This document shows, one piece after another, positions 51,656 through 60,512 of a stretch of 64,000 nucleotides of DNA. The DNA is from Anaerospora hongkongensis (GTDB lineage Bacteria; Bacillota; Negativicutes; Sporomusales; DSM-15969). The stretch spans positions 62,001 through 126,000 of the forward strand of contig NZ_SLUI01000003.1 of the NCBI RefSeq assembly GCF_004339805.1, read 5' to 3'. Under the pieces are notes generated by a model. That model ran no database searches and was not told where the DNA came from. It saw only the letters and a list, made by a program, of their open reading frames with translations. The number at the start of each line of letters is the position of its first letter. Position 1 is the first letter of the stretch. Position numbers and translations under genes: made by a program.

Positions 51656-52810
51656 ATGTTGAGAAGGTTAGTAGTAAAAAAGAGTCTTGCCGTTATCCTA
51701 GCATTACTGCTGTTGGTGGTGGCGGCAGGCTGCGGCAGCACAAGCAGCAGCTCAAAAAGTACATCTAAGGAATTGACGATTGGGTTAACAGCTCCGCTTA
51801 CCGGTGATAATGCCGAATACGGCAATGTATTCAAAAACGCCATTGAATTGGCATTAGAAAAAGTAAACTCGCAGGGCGGGATAAATGGAGCCAAAGTAAA
51901 GCTGGTAGCCGGTGACAGCAAAGCCGATCCGAAAGAAGCTGCTAATATTGCGCAAAAATTTGTTTCTGATTCCAGTATTCTTGCCGTTATCGGCGACTTT
52001 ACCAGTACTGCCGCATTAGCAGGAGCACCCATTTATCAAAAAGGCGGGCTGGTGCAGCTTTCACCGACCTCCTCTCATCCGGACTTTACCAAGCAGGGTA
52101 CATACATGTTCCGTAATATCGCTACTCAGGCAGCAGAGGGCCCTCTTCTGGCGGACTATACAATTAATGTGTTAAAGAAGAAGAAAATTGCTATTGTTTA
52201 TATCAAAAATGACTGGGGTATTGTTGCTTACGAAAATTATATGAAGAAGGCACAGGAGCTGGGCGGTGATATTGTTGCAGTTGAACCGTATCTGCCGGAA
52301 CAGGGAAAAGACTTCAGTGCCATTATTACGAAAATCAAAGACAAGAATCCCGATATACTCTATCTCGGAACGATGTATACCGATGCAGCGCTCATCGCGC
52401 AGCAAGTAAAAAAAGCAAATTTCCCGGTAGCGTTAATTGGCACAGGATCACTTTTTTCTGACGAACTATTGAAACTCGGCGGTAGTGCTGTAGAAGGTCT
52501 GGCGCTGACCTGCTCGTTCTTCCCTGCTGATCCTCGTCCGGAAGTGCAGGAATTCGTAAAGAGCTATCAGGACAAATACGGCAAACCGCCGACAATGTTT
52601 GCCGCTCAGGCGTATGATGCGGCCAACCTGATCATTGAAGCACTAAAAAACGGTGCAACCGACCGCAAAACCTTGCGCGATAAGCTGGCCGCCATTAAGA
52701 ACTTCCCTGGCGTAACAGGCAAGACCTCATTTGATGAAAACCGTGATGTTGATAAAGCGCTGACCAAGCTGGTTGTCAAAGACGGCAAGTTTGTTCCGTA
52801 TCAGCAATAG
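51656..52810 (+). CDS. livJ: Branched-chain amino-acid ABC transporter, substrate-binding lipoprotein
   Basis: A Leu/Ile/Val-binding-protein-type receptor of 384 residues. The signal peptide ends in a lipobox VVAAGC with Cys26 acylated, followed by a serine-rich linker. The Peripla_BP_6 domain runs from residue 40 (LTIGLTAPLTGDNAEYG, RPEVQEFVKSYQDKYGKPP, AAQAYDAANLIIEAL). It delivers leucine, isoleucine, valine or a related compound to LivHM. It lies first in a five-gene liv operon behind a terminator-attenuator, with ribosome site AAGGGGG. Confidence 0.94.
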   Translation: MLRRLVVKKSLAVILALLLLVVAAGCGSTSSSSKSTSKELTIGLTAPLTGDNAEYGNVFKNAIELALEKVNSQGGINGAKVKLVAGDSKADPKEAANIAQKFVSDSSILAVIGDFTSTAALAGAPIYQKGGLVQLSPTSSHPDFTKQGTYMFRNIATQAAEGPLLADYTINVLKKKKIAIVYIKNDWGIVAYENYMKKAQELGGDIVAVEPYLPEQGKDFSAIITKIKDKNPDILYLGTMYTDAALIAQQVKKANFPVALIGTGSLFSDELLKLGGSAVEGLALTCSFFPADPRPEVQEFVKSYQDKYGKPPTMFAAQAYDAANLIIEALKNGATDRKTLRDKLAAIKNFPGVTGKTSFDENRDVDKALTKLVVKDGKFVPYQQ

Positions 52811-52847
52811 CTGATTTTGTAGCCTGAATGCAGGTAGGAGTGTGAAT

Positions 52848-53723
52848 ATGCTATTACAGCAAATTATTAACGGGCTGACGCAGGGCAGTATTTATGCCTT
52901 AATTGCTATCGGCTTTGCCCTGATCTTCGGGGTACTGGGTCTGGTCAATTTTGCGCATGGGGAAGTATATATGGTGGGAGCCTTTCTGGGCTTTATTTTC
53001 GTTACCGTTTATCACTTTCCCCTTGTGGTGTCCCTGATCCTGGCGATGCTGGGGGCGGCACTGCTAGGCGTTATTATTGAAGTGATTGCATTTCGGACGC
53101 TGCGGCGCGCCCCCGATGTTGCACCGATGGTTTGTACGCTGGGGTTGTCGGTAGTGCTGCAGAATGCCGCTATGCTGGGCTGGGGCGCGGGAACGCAGAG
53201 CATTCCGGAAGACAGCTTTACCTTTGCCTTTTTTCCGGTTTTTAATGCCCAAGTTTCCAATATTCAGTTGCTGATCTTTGGGGTTGCCGTAGCACTTATG
53301 GCCGGGCTGCAGTTTGTCCTGTATAAATCCCGTATTGGCAAAGCTATCCGGGCAACCGCGCAGAATAAAGATGCCGCCAGCTTAATGGGGATTAATATTA
53401 ACCGTGTTATTGCCGCTACATTTGCCCTGGGGTCGGCTCTCGGCGGCGCGGCCGGGGTCTTGATCGGTCTATATTACAATGCTTTCTATCCGATGATGGG
53501 ATTTATGGCCGGAATGAAAGCATTTACCGCAACTGTCCTGGGGGGGCTGACCAGCGTCCCCGGCGCAGTGCTCGGCGGACTTATCCTGGGGGTAGTAGAG
53601 AATCTGGGGGCGGCCTATATCTCATCAGGTTATCGCGATCTGATTGCTTTTATTATCTTAATTCTGGTTCTGCTGATCAAGCCGTCAGGTTTGTTTGGGC
53701 GGGACACACAGGGAAAAGTGTAG
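52848..53723 (+). CDS. livH: Branched-chain amino-acid ABC permease LivH
   Basis: The first permease of the Liv transporter, 291 residues with about eight hydrophobic segments. GLTQGSIYALIAIGFALIFGVLGLVNFAHGEVYMVGAF opens the LivH family, and ATVLGGLTSVPGAVLGGLILGVVENLG near residue 226 is the loop that contacts the ATPase. ATG 52848 is preferred, 7 bases after AGGAG; GTG 52842 is too close to it. It is followed closely by livM. Confidence 0.95.
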   Translation: MLLQQIINGLTQGSIYALIAIGFALIFGVLGLVNFAHGEVYMVGAFLGFIFVTVYHFPLVVSLILAMLGAALLGVIIEVIAFRTLRRAPDVAPMVCTLGLSVVLQNAAMLGWGAGTQSIPEDSFTFAFFPVFNAQVSNIQLLIFGVAVALMAGLQFVLYKSRIGKAIRATAQNKDAASLMGININRVIAATFALGSALGGAAGVLIGLYYNAFYPMMGFMAGMKAFTATVLGGLTSVPGAVLGGLILGVVENLGAAYISSGYRDLIAFIILILVLLIKPSGLFGRDTQGKV

Positions 53724-53730
53724 GTGGCTT

Positions 53731-54720
53731 ATGGATATGGAGAAAATGAAAAAGAAGCCACATAGTATTACTGCCGGTATATTGCTGGTCACTGTGCTTT
53801 TGCCGCTGGTTATCACCGACGATTATGTATTGCGGATACTGATCATGTCAGGCATCTTTGTCATGTTAACCTTGAGTTTAAATCTTGTTACCGGGTTTAC
53901 CGGTCAGTTCTGTCTTGGTTGGGCGGCTTTCTATGGCATAGGAGCCTATACCTCCGCACTGCTGACGATGAAAGCGGGCTTGTCCTTTTGGCTGGCGATG
54001 CCCTTAGGCGGTTTGATGGCAGCGCTGTTTGGCTTGCTGCTGGGACTGCCTACAATGCGTCTTAAGGAAATTTATTTAGCAATTACCACGTTAGGCTTTG
54101 GTGAAATTATTCGCCTGATTATGTTGAACTGGACTGATCTTACCCGTGGCTCGATGGGACTGCCCGGGATTCCGGCACCGAGTATTTTGTCTTATGAAAT
54201 CAGCAGCAACCAAGCCTACTATTACTTTATTTTAGTTTTGGTGCTGATAACGGTAGCTGCCATTCGAAGATTGATTGATTCCCGAACAGGCAGAGCGCTT
54301 ATCGCGATCCGTGAGGATGAACTGGCAGCAAAGAGTATGGGAATAGACGTTACTGCGTATAAAATGCTGGCTTTTGCAGTGGGTGCCTTTTTTGCCGGAT
54401 TGGCGGGCAGCTTTTATGCCCACTATACATCGTTTATTGATCCGCATACCTTTTCGTTTACGGAATCGATAGCCATACTGGCCATGGCGGTGCTAGGCGG
54501 TTTGGGCAGTATTAACGGCTCAATCCTGGGAGCGGTTATTCTCACCGTTGTTCCCGAATTGCTGCGTGGGATAGCAGAGTACCGGCTCATTGTTTTCGGT
54601 CTTATTATGATGGCTGTCATGCTGCTTCGTCCGCAGGGGATCTTCGGTAAAGCGAGAGAAAACAGTACCAGCCGGGCCAAAGCAAGAGGGCGGGGAGGTG
54701 TACGGATTGGCTCTGCTTGA
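53731..54720 (+). CDS. livM: Branched-chain amino-acid ABC permease LivM
   Basis: The second permease, 329 residues and about nine hydrophobic segments. SLNLVTGFTGQFCLGWAAFYGIGAYTSALL near residue 49 and TTLGFGEIIRLIMLNW near residue 120 are LivM family signatures. ILAMAVLGGLGSINGSILGAVILTVVPELLR near residue 250 is the ATPase-contact loop. ATG 53731 follows TAGGTGG. A positively charged tail of about 20 residues at the end is rich in arginine and glycine. It overlaps livG by 14 bases. Confidence 0.94.
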   Translation: MDMEKMKKKPHSITAGILLVTVLLPLVITDDYVLRILIMSGIFVMLTLSLNLVTGFTGQFCLGWAAFYGIGAYTSALLTMKAGLSFWLAMPLGGLMAALFGLLLGLPTMRLKEIYLAITTLGFGEIIRLIMLNWTDLTRGSMGLPGIPAPSILSYEISSNQAYYYFILVLVLITVAAIRRLIDSRTGRALIAIREDELAAKSMGIDVTAYKMLAFAVGAFFAGLAGSFYAHYTSFIDPHTFSFTESIAILAMAVLGGLGSINGSILGAVILTVVPELLRGIAEYRLIVFGLIMMAVMLLRPQGIFGKARENSTSRAKARGRGGVRIGSA

Positions 54721-55471
54721 GTTGAATCAGGTAACAAAACGGTTTGGCGGCTTGACTGCGATTGATCAATTACACATTACAGTGGATGCCGGACAGGTTG
54801 TAGGGCTTATCGGTCCTAACGGTGCAGGCAAAACAACGGTATTTAATGTTATTACAGGCATTTATCCGCTTACGTCAGGCAGTATTTTGCTGGATGGCCG
54901 GCCGGTACACAACAGTCCGACCCATCAGGTAACGAGCATGGGTATAACCCGTACCTTTCAAAATATCCGCCTATTTTCTCAGATTAGTACACTGGATAAT
55001 GTCCGCATCGGCAGACATTGCCGTACGAAGGCAGGGCTCCTGGCAGCATGGTTTCGGCAAGCTGCTGCCGAAGAACGGGCAATTAGGGAAAAGGCGGCTG
55101 AATTGCTGGAGTTAGTTGGTCTTAGTGAAAAAAGCAAGGAACTGGCGGGCAATTTATCCTATGGCGAGCAGCGGCGGCTGGAGATTGCCAGAGCGTTGGC
55201 AACTGAACCCAAGCTTTTATTGCTGGATGAACCGGCAGCGGGAATGAATCCGCAGGAAACGAAGCAATTGATGGAACTCATCGGCCGGTTGAACAGCAGA
55301 GGCTTGACAATCTTGTTGATTGAGCATGATATGAAGCTGGTCATGAATATATCCGATAAAATAGTCGTTCTGGACCATGGTGTCAAAATTGCGGAAGGCC
55401 TGCCCCGTGAAATTCAGCAGAATCAGCAAGTAATTGAGGCCTATTTGGGTAAGGGGGCATCAGCTTGTTAA
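54707..55471 (+). CDS. livG: Branched-chain amino-acid ABC ATPase LivG
   Basis: The first ATPase, 254 residues. Walker A is GPNGAGKTTVFNVITG near residue 36, the signature is NLSYGEQRRLEIARAL near residue 147 and Walker B is LLLLDEPAAGMNP. TFQNIRLFSQISTLDNV is the Q-loop, and HHD-type switch is EHDM. I chose TTG 54707, 10 bases after GGGGAGG; GTG 54698 is too near the ribosome site. It overlaps the livM end, so the two are coupled. Confidence 0.94.
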   Translation: MALLELNQVTKRFGGLTAIDQLHITVDAGQVVGLIGPNGAGKTTVFNVITGIYPLTSGSILLDGRPVHNSPTHQVTSMGITRTFQNIRLFSQISTLDNVRIGRHCRTKAGLLAAWFRQAAAEERAIREKAAELLELVGLSEKSKELAGNLSYGEQRRLEIARALATEPKLLLLDEPAAGMNPQETKQLMELIGRLNSRGLTILLIEHDMKLVMNISDKIVVLDHGVKIAEGLPREIQQNQQVIEAYLGKGASAC

Positions 55472-56169
55472 AAGTGAATAACCTCCATACGTACTATGGG
55501 AATATTCATGCCCTTAAGGGTATCAGCTTTGAAGTAAATGCAGGCGAAATCGTCACGCTTATCGGCAGCAACGGAGCAGGCAAAACGACGGCTGTAAAAA
55601 CAATTGCCGGTCTGCTGGCAGCTGCTGAGGGAACAGTGGTATTTAATGATCAGGATATTACAGCACTGGCTCCCGATAAGATTGTCAGGTCAGGAATTTC
55701 CCTTGTGCCGGAAGGACGCCAGGTATTTCCATACATGACCGTTCTGGAAAACTTGGATATGGGCGCTTATACCCGCCAGGATAAGGCGGAGGTAAAACAG
55801 TCGCTTGAACAGGTGCTGTCGCTGTTTCCTAAGTTGTGGGAGCGGCGTGCCCAACAGGCTGGTACGCTCAGCGGCGGTGAACAGCAGATGCTGGCAATTG
55901 GCCGGGCCTTAATGGCGAAACCGAAGCTGCTGCTGCTTGATGAACCGTCTTTGGGCTTATCACCGATTTTAGTAGACACCATCTTTGGCCTAATTGTGGA
56001 AATTAACCGTCAGGGAATACCGGTTTTATTGATTGAACAAAATGCCCGGATGGCCCTGTTGATCGCTGCAAGAGGCTATATTATGGAGACGGGCAAAATC
56101 GTACATGGCGCTAATGCTGAGGAGTTGCTTCAATCAGATGCTGTTAGAAAAGCTTATCTGGGAGAATAG
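55465..56169 (+). CDS. livF: Branched-chain amino-acid ABC ATPase LivF
   Basis: The second ATPase, 234 residues, shorter than LivG as usual. Walker A is GSNGAGKTTAVKTIAG near residue 33, signature TLSGGEQQMLAIGRALMAKP near residue 134, Walker B LLLLDEPSLGLSP. LVPEGRQVFPYMTVLENLDMG is the Q-loop typical of LivF. The start is TTG 55465, overlapping the livG stop by 7 bases. It is followed by the ATC-hydrolase family gene, which may belong to the same unit. Confidence 0.94.
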   Translation: MLKVNNLHTYYGNIHALKGISFEVNAGEIVTLIGSNGAGKTTAVKTIAGLLAAAEGTVVFNDQDITALAPDKIVRSGISLVPEGRQVFPYMTVLENLDMGAYTRQDKAEVKQSLEQVLSLFPKLWERRAQQAGTLSGGEQQMLAIGRALMAKPKLLLLDEPSLGLSPILVDTIFGLIVEINRQGIPVLLIEQNARMALLIAARGYIMETGKIVHGANAEELLQSDAVRKAYLGE

Positions 56170-56196
56170 ATTAAATGAGTGAGAGGGGAACAAACA

Positions 56197-56679
56197 ATGT
56201 GTAATATTCATTCCGATCAAGAAGAATTAACAGAAGCCATCCGTTTGGCTATTCAGGACAGGGCCACCTGGTTTTATCTGCTGCTGGAAGAGATAAAAGC
56301 CAGTGGTGCCAATCCTGATGAAATCGCCGAGAAAGCGATCTTTAAGTTTGGTCAGATGAAAGGACAGAAGATAGGTACGGCAACCACTCCCCGTGAATTT
56401 TTTGACGGGATTGCCACTCCCAATGCCAGTTTAGCTTTTGCCATGGAAGAAATCGATGTACAGGCGGAAAAGGGCATCTACCGCTTTCATCACTGTGCTC
56501 TGTGCGAAGCCTGGAAGAAGCTGGGCTGTAGTCAGGAGCAGATCACTCATCTATGCAATTTGGCGTCCTGTGGTGATTATGGTGTAGTCAGCTGCTTCCC
56601 CGATCTGGAGCTGGCCTTTAATGGCACCATTGCAGAAAATAAACCATATTGTGAATTACAGGTAACCTTAAAAAAATAG
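56197..56679 (+). CDS. L-2-amino-thiazoline-4-carboxylate (ATC) hydrolase family protein
   Basis: A 160-residue cysteine-rich protein. The C-terminal half (FHHCALCEAWKKLGCSQEQITHLCNLASCGDYG) carries the histidine-cysteine block I link to the ATC hydrolase family, which opens 2-amino-thiazoline-4-carboxylate on the way to L-cysteine. It lies 27 bases after livF and before the operon terminator, so it is probably made with the transporter. This would fit import of a thiazoline or related amino acid by the Liv system. The match is from memory and the function is not proven. GAGAGGGG precedes ATG 56197. Confidence 0.75.
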   Translation: MCNIHSDQEELTEAIRLAIQDRATWFYLLLEEIKASGANPDEIAEKAIFKFGQMKGQKIGTATTPREFFDGIATPNASLAFAMEEIDVQAEKGIYRFHHCALCEAWKKLGCSQEQITHLCNLASCGDYGVVSCFPDLELAFNGTIAENKPYCELQVTLKK

Positions 56680-56696
56680 CGCTATAGACTTCTAAT

Positions 56697-56740
56697 AAGA
56701 CTGCCGGGCCTGTTCCTTTGAACTGCCCGGCAGTCTTTCT
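56697..56740 (+). terminator. Terminator of the liv operon
   Basis: AAGACTGCCGGGC (56697-56709) pairs perfectly with GCCCGGCAGTCTT (56725-56737). Confidence 0.93.
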
Positions 56741-56789
56741 ATTAGGTTGGAAGATATCTGGAAATATAGCTATACCTTGTGCTACCAGC

Positions 56790-56836
56790 CGTCTTGCCGC
56801 TGCAATTGTTAGATGGCGCTGTCCAACGGCAAGACG
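56790..56836. repeat. Inverted repeat upstream of the LacI cluster
   Basis: CGTCTTGCCG (56790-56799) and CGGCAAGACG (56827-56836) are perfect inverted arms with a 27-base loop. It has no T run, so it is not a standard terminator; it could be a regulator site or mobile-repeat trace. Confidence 0.5.
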
Positions 56837-56920
56837 TGTTTTGCAACAATAGTAAAAAAAGTTATAAAAATAGGAATAATCAGCAGGATTTTTAGAGGAT
56901 TATTTGAATATAAAAATAAT

Positions 56921-56934
56921 TGAAAACGTTTTCA
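56921..56934. promoter_or_regulatory. LacI/GalR-type operator 1
   Basis: TGAAAACGTTTTCA (56921-56934) is a perfect 14-bp palindrome with the central CG that LacI-family recognition helices bind. It begins 6 bases after a TATAAA box (56909-56914), so it covers the likely start of transcription of the LacI gene. It also matches the CcpA cre consensus. Confidence 0.85.
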
Positions 56935-56960
56935 GTTGTTTTCCAATGGAGGCTTGCACG

Positions 56961-57953
56961 ATGGCAGATATTAGAGAAGTTGCAAAAAGAGCAAATGTAT
57001 CAATCAGTACGGTCTCCCGTGTCCTCGGAGGAACGACACGGGTGGTGGAAGAAAAGCGAGCCAGAGTTTTAGCCGCAATTAATGAATTGGACTATCGACC
57101 GAATGTGAGTGCCCAGAGCTTAAAAGGAATTCGTACCCGTACCATAGGCCTGGTTATTCCGAATGTGCGCAATCTGGTTTTACCCGCCGCTATCAGAGGT
57201 GTGGAGGATGTTGCGAGAAATCATGGCTATGCAGTAGTACTCTGTAATACAGATGAAGACAGTGATAAAGAACAGTTCTATATTAAAACACTGAAAAGCA
57301 GACTTATTGATGGCTTTCTTTTCACAACAGCCAAAACAACCTCAAGCAATATCAAAGAGCTGCAGGCGGAAGGCTTTCCTGTTATGCTGCTGCTCCGCGA
57401 ACTGGATGACCAGTCACATGCTGTAGTGCTTGATCATTATAATGGTGCCTATCAGGCCACCAATTATCTCATATCCCGGGGCTTAACAAGAATTGGTCTC
57501 GTTAATGGTTCTCTGGATATCAAGCTGTATGAGGAACGGTATGCTGGCTATAGAAGCGCCTTAAAAGAAGCAGGCCTGAAAGTACCGGAAGAGGCAGTAG
57601 TTCACGGCATTGATGGCGGCATAGAGGCATACCGGGCCGCAACCCGGATACTGCTTAACCGGGTTGAAGTAGATGCTTTTTTTGCGACAAGCGATGATAA
57701 AGCACTAGGCGTTATGCGGGCAATTAAAGACTTGGGGCTTGCCATTCCGGAAGATATATCGGTCATTGGTTTTGATAACGCCGATATCGCTCTGCTGTTG
57801 GATCCGCCTTTAACTACCGTGGCTCAGCCACTCTATGAAATGGGGGCTGCCGCCTGCAGGCAGCTGATTGAAATGATCGAGGCCAAGCAGCCGGTAACAC
57901 CTGAAATACAACGGTTCCCTGCGGAAGTGGTCATACGCAATTCCGTTAAATAA
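56961..57953 (+). CDS. LacI-family transcriptional regulator
   Basis: A 330-residue repressor. The N-terminal helix-turn-helix is DIREVAKRANVSISTVSRVLGG (residues 3-24) with the hinge helix (NVSAQSLKGIRT, residue 48 on). A periplasmic-binding-protein-like effector domain follows (TIGLVIPNVRNLVLPAAIRGVEDVA, FFATSDDKALGVMRAIKDLG, ISVIGFDNADIALLLDPPLTTV). ATG 56961 is set by GGAGG at 56948-56952. Two identical operators, one over its own promoter and one before the OYE gene at 59121, make it the local regulator. The inducer is probably a sugar or polyol acid of the pathway. Confidence 0.93.
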   Translation: MADIREVAKRANVSISTVSRVLGGTTRVVEEKRARVLAAINELDYRPNVSAQSLKGIRTRTIGLVIPNVRNLVLPAAIRGVEDVARNHGYAVVLCNTDEDSDKEQFYIKTLKSRLIDGFLFTTAKTTSSNIKELQAEGFPVMLLLRELDDQSHAVVLDHYNGAYQATNYLISRGLTRIGLVNGSLDIKLYEERYAGYRSALKEAGLKVPEEAVVHGIDGGIEAYRAATRILLNRVEVDAFFATSDDKALGVMRAIKDLGLAIPEDISVIGFDNADIALLLDPPLTTVAQPLYEMGAAACRQLIEMIEAKQPVTPEIQRFPAEVVIRNSVK

Positions 57954-57981
57954 TGTGCAGGAAATGAATGGGGGAATGCCT

Positions 57982-59070
57982 ATGAAAACACAGGTTATGC
58001 GCCTGGAGAAATTTAATGAGCCTTTAGCTTTACGGGAAATTGATATTCCTGCTCTCACAGAGGGACAAATGCTCGTTCGTATCAATGCAGCTGGTGTCTG
58101 CGGCTCGGATGTACACATGTGGAAAGGGGAAGATGCCCGGACCAGACTGCCCATGATCTTAGGACATGAGGGAGTCGCCACAATTGAAGAAATGAAGGGC
58201 GAAAAAACCGATATAACTGGCAAACCCCTAAGAACCGGTGACCGTATTGTCATACACCGGGGTTTAAGCTGCGGTAACTGTTTTTTTTGCACAACCCGCA
58301 ATAAGCCCTGGCTCTGCCGGAATAGGAAGGTATTTGGCATCAACGTGTCAGGCAGTCAGCCGCCATTTTTAAATGGCTGCTATGCGCAGCATATGATACT
58401 GGCAGCAGGTACGCACGTCATCAAGGTTTCCCATGAAGTTGATCCTGCAGCCTTAGTGGCGGCAAGCTGCTCAGGCTCGATGGCTGCTCATGCTTTCAGC
58501 CTCAATCCGCCTGAATATGGCGATACGGTACTCATTCAGGGGCCAGGACCGATTGGCCTGTATGCCGTTGCTTTTGCTAAGGCGGCAGGAGCAGCCAATA
58601 TCATTGTGATTGGCGGCTCGGATAACCGGCTGGAGCTGTGCAGGCAGTTTGGTGCGACGATGATCCTGAACAGGCGCTTAACAACGGTAGAGGAGCGGCG
58701 GCAGCAGGTTCTTGCGGTCACGGACGGCCGTGGTGCAGATGTGATTGTTGAGGCAGTCGGCGATTGCTCAGCAGTACATGAGGGGCTTGAACTGGCAAGA
58801 GTAGAAGGTACTTACCTGTCGATTGGCTTTTCACAGCCCGCTGGGGTTTGTGAAGTCGATTTTTACCGGCAGGTTGTGAATCGCAATCTGAAAATCCAGG
58901 GAGTTTGGGTAAGCGGTGCACAACATACCGCCCGTGCGCTGGAACTGACCTTGAACAATTTGGACTTGTTTCAGCAAATCGTTACACACCGGTTTAAGCT
59001 GGAGCAAGCCACGCAGGCGATTCAAGCTATGGCAGGACGGGACGGTCTGAAAGTGGTGCTGGAACCGTAA
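57982..59070 (+). CDS. Zinc-dependent alcohol/polyol dehydrogenase (MDR family)
   Basis: A 362-residue medium-chain dehydrogenase. The catalytic-zinc residues are GVCGSDVHMWKG (Cys near residue 39) and LGHEG (His-Glu near residue 63). The structural zinc uses SCGNCFFCTTRNKPWLCR near residue 97. The nucleotide loop is IQGPGPIGLYAVAFAKAAGA near residue 184. It probably oxidises or reduces a sugar alcohol or deoxy-sugar with NAD(P). ATG 57982 follows GGGGGAAT. It lies 28 bases after the LacI gene, before the second operator, and is likely read with the LacI gene. Confidence 0.9.
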   Translation: MKTQVMRLEKFNEPLALREIDIPALTEGQMLVRINAAGVCGSDVHMWKGEDARTRLPMILGHEGVATIEEMKGEKTDITGKPLRTGDRIVIHRGLSCGNCFFCTTRNKPWLCRNRKVFGINVSGSQPPFLNGCYAQHMILAAGTHVIKVSHEVDPAALVAASCSGSMAAHAFSLNPPEYGDTVLIQGPGPIGLYAVAFAKAAGAANIIVIGGSDNRLELCRQFGATMILNRRLTTVEERRQQVLAVTDGRGADVIVEAVGDCSAVHEGLELARVEGTYLSIGFSQPAGVCEVDFYRQVVNRNLKIQGVWVSGAQHTARALELTLNNLDLFQQIVTHRFKLEQATQAIQAMAGRDGLKVVLEP

Positions 59071-59080
59071 TTTATTTTTT

Positions 59081-59103
59081 TGATAAAATTGAAAACGTTT
59101 TCA
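59081..59103 (+). promoter_or_regulatory. Extended -10 promoter and LacI operator 2 before the OYE gene
   Basis: TGA-TAAAAT (59081-59089) is an extended -10 element, followed directly by TGAAAACGTTTTCA (59090-59103), identical to operator 1. The repressor would cover the transcription start. The OYE start codon is 17 bases further. Confidence 0.85.
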
Positions 59104-59120
59104 TAAAGGGAGGAACTATC

Positions 59121-60473
59121 ATGTCACATGCTAAGTTTCATTATCAAAGTCTGGAGGAGTTGCGGCAGGATATTGCAGAAAGAGGCTACGCCATTCCGCT
59201 GGCTGCTTCTGTCGAGGTATTGAAGCAGCCGCTGGCAATCGGCAGCAAAAAGATTCCCAACCGCCTGTCCATCTTGCCAATGGAAGGCTGCGATGGCACG
59301 CGTGACGGCAAGCCTGATGAATTAACCCTTCGCCGCTATCAGCGGTTTGCCCGGGGTGGTGCAGGCCTTGTATGGTTCGAGGCAACGGCAGTAGTTCATG
59401 AAGGCCGAGCAAATCCTCGGCAGCTGCAAATCAATGATGTGACGAAGGAATCACTGCAGGCGATGCTTGGCGAGTCTTTACAAGCTGCCGCTCAGGCAGG
59501 GCATGAACGGCCCTTCACAATTCTGCAGCTTACTCACTCGGGCCGCAACAGTCGTCCTGATGGTTCTCCCAAGCAAGTGATTGCTGCCCGTGCAGCTCAT
59601 CTGGAAGGCAAACTGGTTGAAGGTTACCACATGATCACCGATCAGGAATTGGCTGAGCTGGAGGATACGTATGTTCATGCCGCTGAACTGGCAGCAGAGG
59701 CTGGCTTTGATGCTGTAGATATTAAAAGCTCTCACGGCTATTTGCTGGCTGAACTGCTGATGGCTCATAACCGGGAAGGCATATACGGCGGCAGCTTTGC
59801 AAACCGCACCCGCCTGTTATGCAATATTATTGATAAGATTAAGCAAAAAGTAGGCAATAAACTAATTCTTGCTGTGCGCCTGGGGGCTTATGATTCAGTT
59901 CCCGGCGGCTGGGGTGCCGATAAAGAAGACTACCGCCAACCTGACCTTGCCGAGCCGGTCAAATTAATTCAAATGCTCAGAGACAAGGGCGTTACGCTCT
60001 TTAATATCAGTGCCGGCAACCCTTACTACAATCCGCATGTTACCCGACCTTATGATACAGGCAGTTATTTGCCGCCTACCCATCCGCTGGAACATGTGAA
60101 CATGTTGTTAAACGCCGCCAGAGTTATGCAGGAGGCAGTGCCTGATGCGATTGTCATGGGCAGCGGTTTAACGTGGCTGCGCCAGTATGCTCCGTATGTT
60201 GCAGCCGGCTGTATTGAAGCAGGCTGGATGAAACTGGCGGGCTTTGGCCGTCAAGCGTTCGCCTATCCCGATTTTGCCCAGGATATTGTAACTACAGGTG
60301 CGCTGGATACGAGCAAGCTTTGTCTTGCCTGCAGCAAATGCACTGCCATCATGCGGGATGGCGGGCGTTCAGGCTGTGTGCCCCGCGATGCGCAGGTTTA
60401 TGCGCCGATTTACCGCCAAGGGCGTGAGGGCAAGTCGCCGTATGAAAGCGATCATGTGGCTGAACACGTTTAA
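59121..60473 (+). CDS. Old-yellow-enzyme family NADH:flavin oxidoreductase with a cysteine cluster
   Basis: A 450-residue FMN enzyme of the OYE/2,4-dienoyl-CoA reductase class. The TIM barrel (residues of about 30-380) has ILQLTHSGRNSRP with the substrate histidine and asparagine, DAVDIKSSHGYLLAELL and GRQAFAYPDF. Near residue 396, CLACSKCTAIM with SGCVPRD gives a Cys-x2-Cys-x2-Cys-x11-Cys pattern expected for a [4Fe-4S] cluster. The C-terminal NAD-binding domains of dienoyl-CoA reductases are absent. It likely reduces an alpha,beta-unsaturated carbonyl in the local pathway; its natural substrate is unknown. Ribosome site GGGAGG. Confidence 0.88.
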   Translation: MSHAKFHYQSLEELRQDIAERGYAIPLAASVEVLKQPLAIGSKKIPNRLSILPMEGCDGTRDGKPDELTLRRYQRFARGGAGLVWFEATAVVHEGRANPRQLQINDVTKESLQAMLGESLQAAAQAGHERPFTILQLTHSGRNSRPDGSPKQVIAARAAHLEGKLVEGYHMITDQELAELEDTYVHAAELAAEAGFDAVDIKSSHGYLLAELLMAHNREGIYGGSFANRTRLLCNIIDKIKQKVGNKLILAVRLGAYDSVPGGWGADKEDYRQPDLAEPVKLIQMLRDKGVTLFNISAGNPYYNPHVTRPYDTGSYLPPTHPLEHVNMLLNAARVMQEAVPDAIVMGSGLTWLRQYAPYVAAGCIEAGWMKLAGFGRQAFAYPDFAQDIVTTGALDTSKLCLACSKCTAIMRDGGRSGCVPRDAQVYAPIYRQGREGKSPYESDHVAEHV

Positions 60474-60512
60474 GATAGAAATACGGGTTCACTAATAAGG
60501 GAGAGGATAGCA

